Origin: Pseudomonadota bacterium
GTDB lineage: Bacteria > Pseudomonadota > Alphaproteobacteria > Acetobacterales > Acetobacteraceae
DNA length: 51,392 bases
Reading direction: 5' to 3'
Assembly (NCBI GenBank): GCA_021798915.1
Contig: JAJZBM010000021.1
Location: 1 to 51,392 of the forward strand
Shown here: positions 17,716 to 26,809 of the stretch, piece after piece
How positions within the stretch are numbered: the stretch's first letter is position 1
How the letters are laid out: every line of letters begins with the position of its first letter
Position numbers and translations under genes: made by a program
Notes under the pieces: generated by a model
Seen by the model: only the letters and a program-made list of their open reading frames with translations
Database searches by the model: none
What the model was told of the DNA's origin: nothing

Positions 17716-18507
17716 ATGGACCGGTTTCCCGCCTTATTCGTCTCGCACGGCTCACCGATGATCGCGATCACCCCCAATCCCGCGCATCAATTCCTCCGCG
17801 CGCTCGGCCCGCGTCTCGGCCGGCCGCGGGCAATCCTGATCGCGACCGCCCATTGGGAGACCCCGCGGGCGATGGTAGGGACCGCGGCGCGGCCCGAGAC
17901 GATCCATGATTTCGGCGGTTTTCCGCCCGCGCTCTATGCCCTTCGCTACCCCGCGCCAGGCGCGCCGGAGATCGCGCGGCGGGCCGGCGCGCTGCTCCGC
18001 GAGGCTGGGATCATGGCGACGGAGGATGCGGCGCGCGGCCTCGATCACGGCAGTTGGATCCCGGCTCTCCTCATGTATCCCGACGCCGATATCCCGATTG
18101 CGCAGATTTCGGTGCAACCCGAAGCCGATCCCGCGCATCATTACCGGATCGGGGCGGCGCTGCGCCCGCTTCGCGACGAAGGCGTGCTGATCCTCGGCTC
18201 GGGGAGTTTCACCCATAATCTCCGTGCCGCGTTTGGCCTGATGCGCGGCGGTGGCGCGGCGGAGACGGAACTTCCGGCCACGGCGCCCTTCCTCGCCTGG
18301 ATTGGCGAGAAAGTGGCGGCAGGCGACATTCCCGCCTTGCTCACCTATCGCGAACAGGCGCCGTATGGGGCGGAAAACCACCCGACGGATGAGCATTTCC
18401 TGCCGTTTTTCACCGCACTTGGCGCCGGAACGCCAGGGGCGATCGGCGAGCGCTGGCATCACAGCACGGATTACGGCCTCGCGATGGATGCATACGCGTT
18501 CGCCTGA
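17716..18507 (+). CDS. LigB/DODA-type extradiol aromatic ring-opening dioxygenase
   Basis: 263-residue class III extradiol dioxygenase homologous to the bacterial YgiD/4,5-DOPA dioxygenase group. Metal and active-site histidines are visible in LFVSHGSPM, ATAHWET, GLDHGSWIPALLMYP and PTDEHFLPFF. These enzymes use Fe(II) or Zn(II) to cleave catechols; the physiological substrate in bacteria is usually unknown. The start at ATG 17716 follows TTCGGAGGC. It is divergent from the ABC exporter and convergent with glmS, separated from glmS by a terminator. Confidence 0.9.
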   Translation: MDRFPALFVSHGSPMIAITPNPAHQFLRALGPRLGRPRAILIATAHWETPRAMVGTAARPETIHDFGGFPPALYALRYPAPGAPEIARRAGALLREAGIMATEDAARGLDHGSWIPALLMYPDADIPIAQISVQPEADPAHHYRIGAALRPLRDEGVLILGSGSFTHNLRAAFGLMRGGGAAETELPATAPFLAWIGEKVAAGDIPALLTYREQAPYGAENHPTDEHFLPFFTALGAGTPGAIGERWHHSTDYGLAMDAYAFA

Positions 18508-18563
18508 AAGCGCCGGCGTTTCAGATTACGACGCGGAGAAGAAGGACAAGGTCCGCAAGCCGG

Positions 18564-18608
18564 ATAAAAGTTTTTTGGTTCTTTTTTACAAAAAAGAACG
18601 AATTCTTT
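18564..18608. terminator. Bidirectional terminator, member of a repeated family
   Basis: GTTCTTTTTT (18578-18587) pairs with AAAAAAGAAC (18590-18599), with T-rich and A-rich flanks on both sides, between the convergent dioxygenase and glmS genes. The surrounding 45 bp are nearly identical to 47626-47669, which has the same position between two convergent genes. Confidence 0.75.
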
Positions 18609-18629
18609 TTTTACCTTCTCTCTCCCGAC

Positions 18630-20453
18630 CTACTCCACCGTCACCGATTTGGCGAGATTGCGCGGCTGATCGACATCGGTGCCTTTGAGCACCGCGACGT
18701 GATAGGCGAGCAGTTGCACTGGAATCGCATAGAGAATGGGGGCGACGAAGGGGTCGACGCCGGGGAGGATCACGGTTTCGCTCGCGATCCCTTTCAGCTT
18801 CGCGGCCCCCACGGAATCGCTGAGAACGATGATCTGGCCGCCGCGCGCCGCCGCTTCCTGGAGATTGGAGGCGGTTTTTTCGAATAAAGGCCCGGATGGC
18901 GCGATCGCGATCACCGGCACGGATTTGTCGATGAGCGCGATCGGGCCGTGTTTCATCTCGCCGGCGGCGTAACCCTCCGCGTGGATATAGCTGATTTCCT
19001 TGAGCTTGAGCGCCCCTTCGAGGGCGATCGGGAAGCAGGCGCCACGGCCGAGATAGAGCACGTCGCGGGCCTCGGCGAGGCGTTCGGCGAGGCGCTGGAT
19101 GGTCTCATGCGCCTCCAGCACCTCGGCCGCTCGGCTCGGCACTTCGAGGAGGGCGGCGGTGAGTGCCTGTTCCTGCTGGCGATCGAGCACGGCGCGGGCG
19201 CGGGCGAGGGCGAGCGTGAAACAGGCGAGCACGCAAAGCTGCGCGGTGAACGCTTTGGTGCTGGCAACGCCGATCTCCGGCCCGGCGACGGTCTCGAATA
19301 CCGCATCGGCGTCGCGCGCCATGCTGCTTTCGGGCACATTCACCACCGCCGCGACGTGTTGCTGCGCGGCTTTCATGTAGCGGAGGGCGGCGAGGGTGTC
19401 GGCGGTCTCGCCCGATTGGCTGACCAGGAGGCCGAGCCCGCCCGGGGTCAGCGGCGGCGCGCGGTAGCGGAATTCGCTCGCGACATCGGCCTCGGTCGGC
19501 ATGCGGGCGACACTTTCGAGCCAATACCGCCCGACCAGCCCGGCATAAAAAGCCGAGCCGCAGGCGCTGATCGCGACGCGCGGGATGGCGGCGAGATCGA
19601 AGGGCAGCATTGGCAGCACCACCTGGCGGGTGCCGGGATCGATCATCTGGTGCAGCGTGTCGCCGATCACCGCCGGGTGCTCGTGCAGCTCCTTTTCCAT
19701 GAAATGGCGGAATTCGCCCTTGCCGATCGCCGCCCCCGACAGCACCGTGAGCTTGACCTCGCGCATCACCTCTTCGCCGCCGGCGTTGAAGAAGCGGGCG
19801 CCATCCCGCGTCACCACCGTCCAGTCGCCATCGCGCAGATAGGCGATGCGGCGGGTGAAGGGGGCGAGCGCCAGGGCGTCGGAACCGACATACATCTCCG
19901 CCGCGCCGAAGCCGACGGCGAGCGGTGCGCCGCGCTGAGCGGCGATGATCAGATCGGGATGGCCGGCGAAGACCATCGCCAGTGCGTAAGCACCCTGGAG
20001 GCGCCGCAAACTGGCGCTCGCGGCGGCGATCGGCGTCATGCCCTGGCGGAGATGGAGATCGACGAGTTGCGCCACGGTTTCGGTATCGGTCTCGGTCTCG
20101 AAAACCTGCCCCTCGGCCTCCAGCTCGGCGCGCAGTTCGGCATGGTTCTCGATGATGCCGTTATGGACCAGGACAACGCGCTCGGTGCCGTGCGGATGGG
20201 CGTTGGTCTCGGTCGGCGCGCCATGGGTCGCCCAGCGGGTATGGCCGATGCCGACGCTGCCGGGCAGCGGCGCGGCGGCGAGCGCCGCGGCGAGATTGGC
20301 GAGCTTGCCCTCGGCGCGGCGGCGCAGGATCGCGCCCTCGACCAGGGTCGCGATGCCGGCGCTGTCATAGCCGCGATAGGCGAGACGCTGGAGCGCTTCG
20401 AGCAGCAGCGGCGCCGCGTCCCCATTTCCGATAACGCCGACGATGCCGCACAT
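18630..20453 (-). CDS. glmS: Glutamine-fructose-6-phosphate aminotransferase (isomerising)
   Basis: 607-residue cytoplasmic enzyme making glucosamine-6-phosphate from fructose-6-phosphate and glutamine, the first step to UDP-GlcNAc for peptidoglycan and LPS. Cys2 after Met (MCGIVGVIGNGDAAPLLLEAL) is the N-terminal nucleophile of the glutaminase domain. Two SIS domains follow (SACGSAFYAGLVGRYWLE, SQSGETADTLAALR, GRGACFPIALEGALKLKEISYIHAEG). The C-terminus PRNLAKSVTVE is intact. Its start overlaps the glmU stop, so the two are one operon. I see no glmS ribozyme-like element, as expected outside Firmicutes. Confidence 0.98.
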   Translation of the reverse strand: MCGIVGVIGNGDAAPLLLEALQRLAYRGYDSAGIATLVEGAILRRRAEGKLANLAAALAAAPLPGSVGIGHTRWATHGAPTETNAHPHGTERVVLVHNGIIENHAELRAELEAEGQVFETETDTETVAQLVDLHLRQGMTPIAAASASLRRLQGAYALAMVFAGHPDLIIAAQRGAPLAVGFGAAEMYVGSDALALAPFTRRIAYLRDGDWTVVTRDGARFFNAGGEEVMREVKLTVLSGAAIGKGEFRHFMEKELHEHPAVIGDTLHQMIDPGTRQVVLPMLPFDLAAIPRVAISACGSAFYAGLVGRYWLESVARMPTEADVASEFRYRAPPLTPGGLGLLVSQSGETADTLAALRYMKAAQQHVAAVVNVPESSMARDADAVFETVAGPEIGVASTKAFTAQLCVLACFTLALARARAVLDRQQEQALTAALLEVPSRAAEVLEAHETIQRLAERLAEARDVLYLGRGACFPIALEGALKLKEISYIHAEGYAAGEMKHGPIALIDKSVPVIAIAPSGPLFEKTASNLQEAAARGGQIIVLSDSVGAAKLKGIASETVILPGVDPFVAPILYAIPVQLLAYHVAVLKGTDVDQPRNLAKSVTVE

Positions 20454-21802
20454 CAGCCTTGCTCCTTGTTGCGTTTTTGCGCGCGCCCCCGATCGGGCGA
20501 TGGCTGGCCGCGCAAGTGCCGCGCCCGTCCGGGCTTCACCACCTGCCGCCCGCGCGCGATCGCCAGCCCATCCGGGGGGACATCGTCGGTGATGACGCTG
20601 CCGGCAGCGGTGATCGCGCCGGCGCCGACGGTCACCGGGGCGACGAGAGCGGTATCGGAGCCGATGAAGGCGCCTTCGCCGATCACCGTCCGGTGCTTGT
20701 TGGTGCCGTCATAATTGCAGGTGATGGTGCCGGCACCGATATTGGCGCCGGGGCCAATCTCGGCATCGCCGAGATAGGTGAGGTGATTGGCCTTGGCGCC
20801 GGGGCCGAGATGGGCGGCCTTGAGTTCGACGAAGTTGCCGACATGCGCCCTTGCTCCGACCACCGTGCCGGGACGCAGTCGCGCGAACGGGCCGATGATC
20901 GCGTCCGCGCCGACGCTGCAACCCTCGAGATGGGAAAAGGCGCGGATTTCGGCGCCAGCGGCGACGCGCACGCCGGGGCCGAAGACGACGTTCGGGCCGA
21001 GGAGGACATCGGGCGCGAGTTCGGTATCGGCGGCGAGGAAAACGGTTTCCGGCGCGATCATCGTCACCCCCGCCGCCAGCGCCGCGGCGCGGAGACGGGC
21101 CTGGATGGTCGCTTCGGCGCTGGCGAGTTCGGCGCGGGAATTGATGCCGCGGCATTCCGCCTCCGGTGCCTCGACGACGGCGACATGCTTGCCCTCGGCG
21201 ACCGCACGGTCGACGATGTCGGTGAGATAAAATTCGTCCTTGGCGTTGTTCGGGGTAAGGGAGTCGAGCCAGCGCCGGAGATCGCCGGCGCTGGCTGCGA
21301 AGACGCCGGCATTGCAGAGCGTTTCCGCCCGCTCGTCGGGGCTGGCGTCCACCCATTCGACGATCTTTCGCACATAGCCCGCTGCCGTGATCACCCGGCC
21401 GTACTGGCCGGGATCGGCCGGACGCATGGCGAGCAGCGCCAACGCCGCATCGCCCTCGCGCCGGCGGGCGAGAAGACGGGCGAGGGTCGCGCTCTCGATC
21501 AGCGGGTTATCGGCATAGAGCACCGCGACCTCGCCCTCGCCGAAAGCGGGCGCCGCCATCAGCGCGGCATGGCCGGTGCCGCGGCGCTCGTGCTGGATCA
21601 CCACCTGATGCGGCGCGGCGAGGCGGGCGAGGGCCTCCATCTCCGGGCCGATGACGATGATGAGGCGCGCAAACACCGTCTCGCAGGTGGCGATGAGATG
21701 GGCGAGCATCGGCCGCCCGGCGAGCGGATGCAGCGCCTTGGGCCGCGCCGATTTCATACGGGTGCCGAGGCCGGCGGCGAGAATGACGGCGGTTGCGCTC
21801 AT
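20453..21802 (-). CDS. glmU: Bifunctional UDP-GlcNAc pyrophosphorylase/GlcN-1-P acetyltransferase
   Basis: 449-residue enzyme carrying out the last two steps to UDP-GlcNAc. The N-terminal pyrophosphorylase has AVILAAGLGTRMKSARPKALHPLAG and the EFYLTDIV motif. The C-terminal left-handed beta-helix acetyltransferase shows hexapeptide repeats from about residue 250 (LLGPNVVFGPGVRVAAGAEI) and the NFVELKAAHLGPGAKANHLTYLGDAEIG region. The start at 21802 (MSATAVILAAG) was chosen by homology. A basic Lys/Arg tail ends the protein. It is followed directly by glmS. Confidence 0.97.
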   Translation of the reverse strand: MSATAVILAAGLGTRMKSARPKALHPLAGRPMLAHLIATCETVFARLIIVIGPEMEALARLAAPHQVVIQHERRGTGHAALMAAPAFGEGEVAVLYADNPLIESATLARLLARRREGDAALALLAMRPADPGQYGRVITAAGYVRKIVEWVDASPDERAETLCNAGVFAASAGDLRRWLDSLTPNNAKDEFYLTDIVDRAVAEGKHVAVVEAPEAECRGINSRAELASAEATIQARLRAAALAAGVTMIAPETVFLAADTELAPDVLLGPNVVFGPGVRVAAGAEIRAFSHLEGCSVGADAIIGPFARLRPGTVVGARAHVGNFVELKAAHLGPGAKANHLTYLGDAEIGPGANIGAGTITCNYDGTNKHRTVIGEGAFIGSDTALVAPVTVGAGAITAAGSVITDDVPPDGLAIARGRQVVKPGRARHLRGQPSPDRGRAQKRNKEQG

Positions 21803-21881
21803 CGGGCGATCAGCTAGCCTTTTCGTCGATCCCGTGTCAAAGCCCAAGCCATCAATCAATTTTACGGAGTTTTACCCGATC

Positions 21882-22541
21882 ATGCCGACCCCGGTGCCGA
21901 CCCTGGTGATCGATCTCGATGGCACGCTGGTCGATTCGCTGCCGGCGATCGCGCGGGCCCTGAACGGGGTGCTGGCGGCGCGCGGCCTCGCCCCGCTCGC
22001 CCCCGCCGCCATCGCCCGGCTGGTCGGCGACGGCGTCGCTGTCCTGCTCCGCCGCGCCTTCGCGCTTTACGGCATGGAGGCCGATGACGAGGCTCTCGCC
22101 GCGTTCCGCGCTGATTACGACGCCGATCCGATCACCGGCTGCGCCCCCTATCCCGGGGCGGCCGCGGTGCTGGCGGCGCTCGCCGGGGCGGGCTGGCGTT
22201 TTGCGCTCTGCACCAACAAGCCGGAGCGGCCGGCGCGGGAAATGATCGCCGCCTTCGGCCTCGCCGGGCGTTTCGCCGCGATCGGCGGTGGCGATAGTTT
22301 CCCGGCTCGCAAACCCGACCCCAACCATCTCCTCGCGACCCTCGCGGCGGCGGGCGGCGTGCCGGGGGCGGCGGTGATGCTCGGCGATCATGCCAATGAC
22401 ATCCTGGCCGCGACCGGCGCCGGTGTGCCGGCGATTTTCGCCGCCTGGGGCTATGGCACGCCGGACATGGCCGCCGGCAGCGCCGCCATCGCGCCCGATT
22501 TCACCGCCGTTCCGGCGCTTCTCGAACGCATTTTAAGCTGA
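21882..22541 (+). CDS. gph: Phosphoglycolate phosphatase-type HAD hydrolase
   Basis: 219-residue HAD-superfamily phosphatase. It contains motif I DLDGTLVDS, the helical cap, motif II CTNKPERPA, and motif III/IV KPDPNHL with MLGDHANDILAATGAG. Gph removes 2-phosphoglycolate formed by DNA repair or oxygenation. ATG 21882 follows a CGGAG; the longer upstream frame overlaps divergent glmU and was rejected. The usual GDS(R)xD of motif IV is here GDHAND, a mild deviation, so other small phosphate esters are possible substrates. Confidence 0.87.
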   Translation: MPTPVPTLVIDLDGTLVDSLPAIARALNGVLAARGLAPLAPAAIARLVGDGVAVLLRRAFALYGMEADDEALAAFRADYDADPITGCAPYPGAAAVLAALAGAGWRFALCTNKPERPAREMIAAFGLAGRFAAIGGGDSFPARKPDPNHLLATLAAAGGVPGAAVMLGDHANDILAATGAGVPAIFAAWGYGTPDMAAGSAAIAPDFTAVPALLERILS

Positions 22542-22700
22542 TTTTTAGTCGTTCCGGGATCATGTTGCGCTGCACACCTTCCGGTTGCAAAACGCGTTGG
22601 CAAAAGCGCATGCTGAATAAGATCGGCGGACCAAACGGGCATCGTCTCGGCGCGTGCCGAGCCAGGCCGGGTGTCCCCGAGGAGGATAGGAGACGGTCCC

Positions 22701-23135
22701 ATGACACTCGCGGCAATTCTCAAGTCCAAGGGCCATGACGTGGCCAGCATGCGTCCGACCAGCACCATCGCCGACGTGGTCACGAAGCTTGCCGAGCGCG
22801 GCATCGGCGCCATTCTGGTCGAGGATGCGCTCGGCCAGGTTCTCGGCATCGTCAGCGAGCGCGATATCGTGCGCGCGCTTGCGGTTCATGGCGCGGCGAC
22901 GCTCGGCATGACGGCGGGGCAGTTGATGACGGCGCGGCCGGTCACCGCGGCGCCGAGCATTTCGGTCTCAGCGGCGATGCAGATCATGACCGATGGCCGC
23001 TTCCGCCATCTGCCGGTGGTGGATCGTGGCAAGGTGATCGGCATCGTCAGCATCGGCGATGTCGTCAAATCGCTGCTCGCCCAGCAGGCGCAGGAGGTGG
23101 ACAGCCTGAAAGCCTATGTCGCCGGCGCCACGTGA
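22701..23135 (+). CDS. Protein with paired CBS domains
   Basis: 144-residue protein made of two CBS repeats (residues ~10-62 and ~72-130: IADVVTKLAERGIGAILVED, GIVSERDIVRAL, VSAAMQIMTDGRFRHLPVVD, GIVSIGDVVKSL). Stand-alone CBS pairs bind adenine nucleotides or NAD(H) and regulate partner proteins. The start is supported by GGAGGATAGGAG upstream. Its last 22 bp overlap the 3' end of the convergent prephenate dehydratase gene. Confidence 0.92.
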   Translation: MTLAAILKSKGHDVASMRPTSTIADVVTKLAERGIGAILVEDALGQVLGIVSERDIVRALAVHGAATLGMTAGQLMTARPVTAAPSISVSAAMQIMTDGRFRHLPVVDRGKVIGIVSIGDVVKSLLAQQAQEVDSLKAYVAGAT

Positions 23136-23983
23136 CGGAGCCTTGCCGCCGGGTAGACGCCGAGGATGGAGACCGCGCGTGAGAAAAACGCCAACTCCTC
23201 CAGCGCGCGGGCGAGTGGCGGCTGCTCGGGGTGGCCTTCTACGTCGCAGAGGAATTGCGTCGCCGCGAACTCGCCGCCGAGCATGTAGCTCTCGAGACGC
23301 GTCATGTTGACGCCGTTGGTCGCGAAACCGCCGAGCGCCTTGTAAAGCGCTGCCGGGACGTTGCGGACACGAAAGACGAAGGTGGTCATGACGTCCGTCC
23401 GCTCGGGCGGCGGCGGCATCGGTGTTGTCGCCATGACGTAGAACCGGGTCGTGTTGTGGCTTTCGTCCTCGACGTTGCGGCGCAGGATGGCAAGGCCGTA
23501 GATCTCGGCGGCGAGGGCCGAGGCAATGGCGGCGTCCTCGGGATTGCCCCAGGCCGCGACCTGCTGTGCGGCGCCGGCGGTATCGGCTTCGATCACCGCC
23601 GCAAGACCGAGTTCGCGCACCAGGGCGCGAACCTGGCCGAGCGCGACGGCGTGGGAGTGGACGCGCTTCACCCCTTCGATCCGTGTCCCCGGCGGGGCGA
23701 GCAGGCAATGCTCGACGCGCTGGAAATGTTCGCCGACGATGGCAAGGCCGCTCTCGGGCAGCAGATAATGGATATCAGGGACGCGGCCGGCGAGGCTGTT
23801 TTCGCAAGGCAGCATGGCGAGCGCCGCCGCCCCCTCGCGCAAGGCCGCCATCGCCCCCTCGAAGCTATCGCAAGGGAGGGTTGGGACGCCGGGGAAGGCG
23901 GTGCGGCAGGCGAGATCGGAATAGGCGCCGGGTCGCCCCTGAAACGCGATCGGGCCGCTCGGCGTGATCGGCAGGGTCATCAT
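23114..23983 (-). CDS. pheA: Prephenate dehydratase
   Basis: 289-residue monofunctional prephenate dehydratase with C-terminal ACT domain; converts prephenate to phenylpyruvate for phenylalanine synthesis. Catalytic-domain motifs are IAFQGRPGAYSDLA, MLPCENSLAGRV, the NTTRFYV (TRF) signature, and the ACT region VPAALYKALGGFATNGVNMTRLES, which should bind phenylalanine for feedback control. The start overlaps the kdsB stop (ATGA), indicating coupling with kdsB. Confidence 0.96.
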   Translation of the reverse strand: MMTLPITPSGPIAFQGRPGAYSDLACRTAFPGVPTLPCDSFEGAMAALREGAAALAMLPCENSLAGRVPDIHYLLPESGLAIVGEHFQRVEHCLLAPPGTRIEGVKRVHSHAVALGQVRALVRELGLAAVIEADTAGAAQQVAAWGNPEDAAIASALAAEIYGLAILRRNVEDESHNTTRFYVMATTPMPPPPERTDVMTTFVFRVRNVPAALYKALGGFATNGVNMTRLESYMLGGEFAATQFLCDVEGHPEQPPLARALEELAFFSRAVSILGVYPAARLRHVAPAT

Positions 23984-24738
23984 GCCTCGCCCCTCCCCCC
24001 CGCCCGATCGGGCGCCAGCAAGGCGCGGGCGCGCGCCAGATCGGCTGGCGTATCGACCCCGAACGGCCCTTCCGCGATACGGGCGCAGCCGATCCGCATC
24101 CCGGCCTCCAGCGCGCGGAGCTGTTCGAGCTTCTCGCGCGCTTCGAGCGGGCTCACCGGGAGGGCGACGAACCGCGCCAGCGCCGCGCGGCGGAAGGCAT
24201 AGACGCCGATATGGTGCCAGAGCGGCCCCTCGCCATGCGGGATCACGGCGCGCGAGAAATAGAGCGCCGGCGCGATCGTGGCCTCACCGGCGAAGGCGCA
24301 GGCCGCCTTGACCACCGAGGGCAGCGCCGCTTCGGCGGCATCGCGGATCGGGGCGACCAGGGTGCCGATATCGATCGCCGGATCGGCGAGCGGGGCGAGT
24401 GCAGCGCGCAGGTGATCGGCGGCGATGGTCGGGAAATCGCCCTGGAGATTGAGGACCACGTCGAAGGCGCCGGCCGGGTCGAAGCGTTCGAGGGCGGCAA
24501 AGACCCGATCGGAGCCGGAGGGGAGATCGGGGTTGGTGGCGATGGCGGGAAAGCCGCCGGCTTCGGCGACAGCGATGATCGCCGGATCGGCGCAGGCGAT
24601 CACCACCGGCCCGATCGCGGCGCGGCGGGCGCGCTCGGCGACATGGAGAACCATCGGTCGGCCATGGATGTCGGCGAGCGGCTTGCCCGGCAGCCGGGTC
24701 GCGGCGAGGCGGGCGGGGATGATGACGACGGGGTTCAT
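23980..24738 (-). CDS. kdsB: 3-deoxy-manno-octulosonate cytidylyltransferase
   Basis: 252-residue CMP-Kdo synthetase, activating Kdo for lipid A core assembly. Motifs are VVIIPARLAATRLPGKPLADI, LPSGSDRVFAAL, VLNLQGDFPTI and WHHIGVYAFRRAALARFV. It is a normal-length family member and the first gene of a two-gene unit with prephenate dehydratase. It is divergent from the cytochrome c gene. Confidence 0.97.
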   Translation of the reverse strand: MNPVVIIPARLAATRLPGKPLADIHGRPMVLHVAERARRAAIGPVVIACADPAIIAVAEAGGFPAIATNPDLPSGSDRVFAALERFDPAGAFDVVLNLQGDFPTIAADHLRAALAPLADPAIDIGTLVAPIRDAAEAALPSVVKAACAFAGEATIAPALYFSRAVIPHGEGPLWHHIGVYAFRRAALARFVALPVSPLEAREKLEQLRALEAGMRIGCARIAEGPFGVDTPADLARARALLAPDRAGGRGEA

Positions 24739-24793
24739 CGGCGCGGGCGGAAGGGCGGCATGGTTCGGGGACGAGTTCTTGCTTGGGGACGGG

Positions 24794-24822
24794 TTGCGAG
24801 GGACGGGCGGTTTCCGTATGGT
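24794..24822 (+). promoter_or_regulatory. Candidate promoter for the cytochrome c gene
   Basis: TTGCGA (24794-24799) and TATGGT (24817-24822) lie exactly 17 bp apart in the 232-bp divergent region between kdsB and the cytochrome gene. The match to sigma-70 boxes is moderate, so this is a suggestion only. Confidence 0.35.
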
Positions 24823-24970
24823 GCCGCAACCTTAGGGTAGGCAAGGCCAGACTTGCAACGCGCGTAGGAATGCACCCCGATGGAGGGACATGCCTCATCG
24901 GGGACGTTCCGGCGCCGTGCGGTCTGGCAGGGTCTGCCGCCGCAACGCGCTTGATCGGGGTAGTCGCCGC

Positions 24971-26005
24971 ATGGACAGTCTGGCCGTCAACAAGGGTCTC
25001 GCCGCCATCCTGGTCGCGGGCATCGTCTATTCACTCTCCGGCCTCGTCGCCGAGGCGCTGGTCCACCCCGAGGCGCTCAAGGAAAGCGCCATCAAAATCG
25101 AGGGGGTGCCGGCGGCGACCGAGAGCGCGCCCGCGAAGCCGGAAGGCCCGGCGCCGATCGCGCCCCTGATGGCCTCCGCCAACGCCGACAAGGGCAAGGC
25201 GGACGCGCAGAAACTCTGCTCCGTCTGCCATTCCTTCGGCGAGGGCGAGCCGGCCAAGGTCGGGCCGAACCTCTATGGCATCCTCGGCGACAAACGCGCC
25301 CACATGGCCGGATTCGACTATTCGGACGGGCTCAAGACGCTCGGCGGTACCTGGGATTACGAAGGGTTGAACCACTGGCTCTATGACCCGCGCTCGCTGG
25401 TGCCGGGCACGCGCATGGCCTTCCCCGGCATCAAGAACGACGCCGAACGCGCGGATGTGATCGCCTATCTGCGCTCACTCGCCAAAACCCCCGAGCCGCT
25501 GCCCAAGGTCGAGCCGGCGGCGGCGACAGCGGCGGCGGCGCCGAGTGCCGCGCCGGCGCCGACCGGGCCGAATTTCGACGCCTTGGTCGCGGCCAGCGAT
25601 CCCGCCACCGGCAAGGCCGATGCCGACAAGCTCTGCACCGTGTGCCATTCCTTCGGCAAGGGCGAGCCGGCCAAGATCGGCCCCAATCTTTATGGCATCG
25701 TCGGCGCGCCGCGCGCCCATATGGCCGGGTTCGACTATTCGGACGGGCTCAAGAAGCTCGGCGGCACCTGGAACGACGACGAACTGAACGCCTGGCTCAC
25801 CAATCCGCGCAATGTCGTCTCCGCGACCCGCATGGCGTTCCCCGGCATCAAGAGCGAGAAGGAGCGGGCGGCGGTGGTGGCCTATCTGCGCAGCCTCTCG
25901 CCCGAGGCGCCGGCCCTGCCCAAAGCGGCCCCGGCGGCGGCTGCACCGGCCTCGGCAGCACCGGCCCCGGCGGCTGGGAAACCGGCCGAGCCCGCCAAGC
26001 CGTGA
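24971..26005 (+). CDS. Membrane-anchored tandem c-type cytochrome (two class I domains)
   Basis: 344-residue protein. The N-terminal hydrophobic segment GLAAILVAGIVYSLSGLVAEAL anchors it in the membrane with the domains in the periplasm. Two cytochrome c domains follow, each with a CxxCH haem site (CSVCH near residue 82, CTVCH near 222), PNLYGI, and a distal methionine motif (TRMAFPGIK). The domains are close copies of each other (both with HMAGFDYSDGLK, LGGTW) joined by a Pro/Ala-rich linker, and a similar tail ends the protein. CycM-like anchored cytochromes donate electrons to terminal oxidases. The start is ATG 24971. Confidence 0.93.
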   Translation: MDSLAVNKGLAAILVAGIVYSLSGLVAEALVHPEALKESAIKIEGVPAATESAPAKPEGPAPIAPLMASANADKGKADAQKLCSVCHSFGEGEPAKVGPNLYGILGDKRAHMAGFDYSDGLKTLGGTWDYEGLNHWLYDPRSLVPGTRMAFPGIKNDAERADVIAYLRSLAKTPEPLPKVEPAAATAAAAPSAAPAPTGPNFDALVAASDPATGKADADKLCTVCHSFGKGEPAKIGPNLYGIVGAPRAHMAGFDYSDGLKKLGGTWNDDELNAWLTNPRNVVSATRMAFPGIKSEKERAAVVAYLRSLSPEAPALPKAAPAAAAPASAAPAPAAGKPAEPAKP

Positions 26006-26020
26006 TCGTGGCCGCTGGTT

Positions 26021-26809
26021 TTGGCGCGGGATGACCGAGATCGCCTGATCGCCTGCGCCGAAGCCGCCGCGGCGGCGGCGGGGGATATTGTTCGCCCCTG
26101 GTTTCGGGCGCCGCTCGCGGTTTCGCGGAAAGCCGATGACAGCCCGGTGACCATCGCCGACCGTGAGGCCGAGCAGGCGATGCGCCGGGTGATCGCGGCG
26201 CATTTTCCCGGCGATGGCATTTTCGGCGAGGAGTTTGGCCGCGAGCGCGAAGGCGCCGGCCGGGTCTGGGTGCTCGACCCCATCGACGGCACCCGCGCCT
26301 TCGTCACCGGCAGGCCGCTCTTTGGCACCCTGATCGGACTCCTCGAAGAGGGGCGGCCAGTGCTTGGCCTCATCGACCAGCCGATCACTGGCGAGCGCTG
26401 GCTCGGCATTGCCGGTGAGACCTTGCGATTCCGCGGGCCGTTCGGCGGCACGCCCGGCTGTCGACCCTGCCCGATGCTCGCCGAGGCGGAACTCGCGGCG
26501 ACCAGCCCGGCGATGTTCTCCCCCGCCCAAGCCAGCCGCTTCACGCGCCTCGCCGGCGCCGTCCGCCGGGTTTCCTGGGGCGGCGATTGTTATGGCTATG
26601 GCTTGCTCGCGCTCGGCATGATCGACATTATCGCCGAGGCCGATCTCAAGCTCTGGGATTGGGCGGCGCTGGCCCCGGTGGTCGAGAGCGCCGGCGGCGC
26701 GGTTTGCGATTGGCGGGGGCAACCGCTCGCCGAGGGGGGGGATGGCACGATGCTCGCGCTCGGCGACCCCGCGCGACGAGAGGACGCGCTGGCCCTGCTC
26801 GCCGGGTGA
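26021..26809 (+). CDS. hisN: Inositol monophosphatase-family phosphatase, probable histidinol-phosphatase HisN
   Basis: 262-residue Mg-dependent phosphatase. Motifs are GEEFG (metal-binding Glu), the WVLDPIDGTRAFVTGRP signature typical of HisN-type members, and the second signature LKLWDWAALAPVVESAGG. HisN removes phosphate from histidinol-phosphate in histidine synthesis. The frame has no ATG; TTG 26021 is the best start, 15 bp after the cytochrome stop. ATG 26031 is in another frame and stops after five codons. Confidence 0.85.
   Translation: MARDDRDRLIACAEAAAAAAGDIVRPWFRAPLAVSRKADDSPVTIADREAEQAMRRVIAAHFPGDGIFGEEFGREREGAGRVWVLDPIDGTRAFVTGRPLFGTLIGLLEEGRPVLGLIDQPITGERWLGIAGETLRFRGPFGGTPGCRPCPMLAEAELAATSPAMFSPAQASRFTRLAGAVRRVSWGGDCYGYGLLALGMIDIIAEADLKLWDWAALAPVVESAGGAVCDWRGQPLAEGGDGTMLALGDPARREDALALLAG

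Noticed and set aside
18948-20714. 588-codon plus-strand open frame
   Set aside because: It is antisense to glmS and the end of glmU, both unambiguous.
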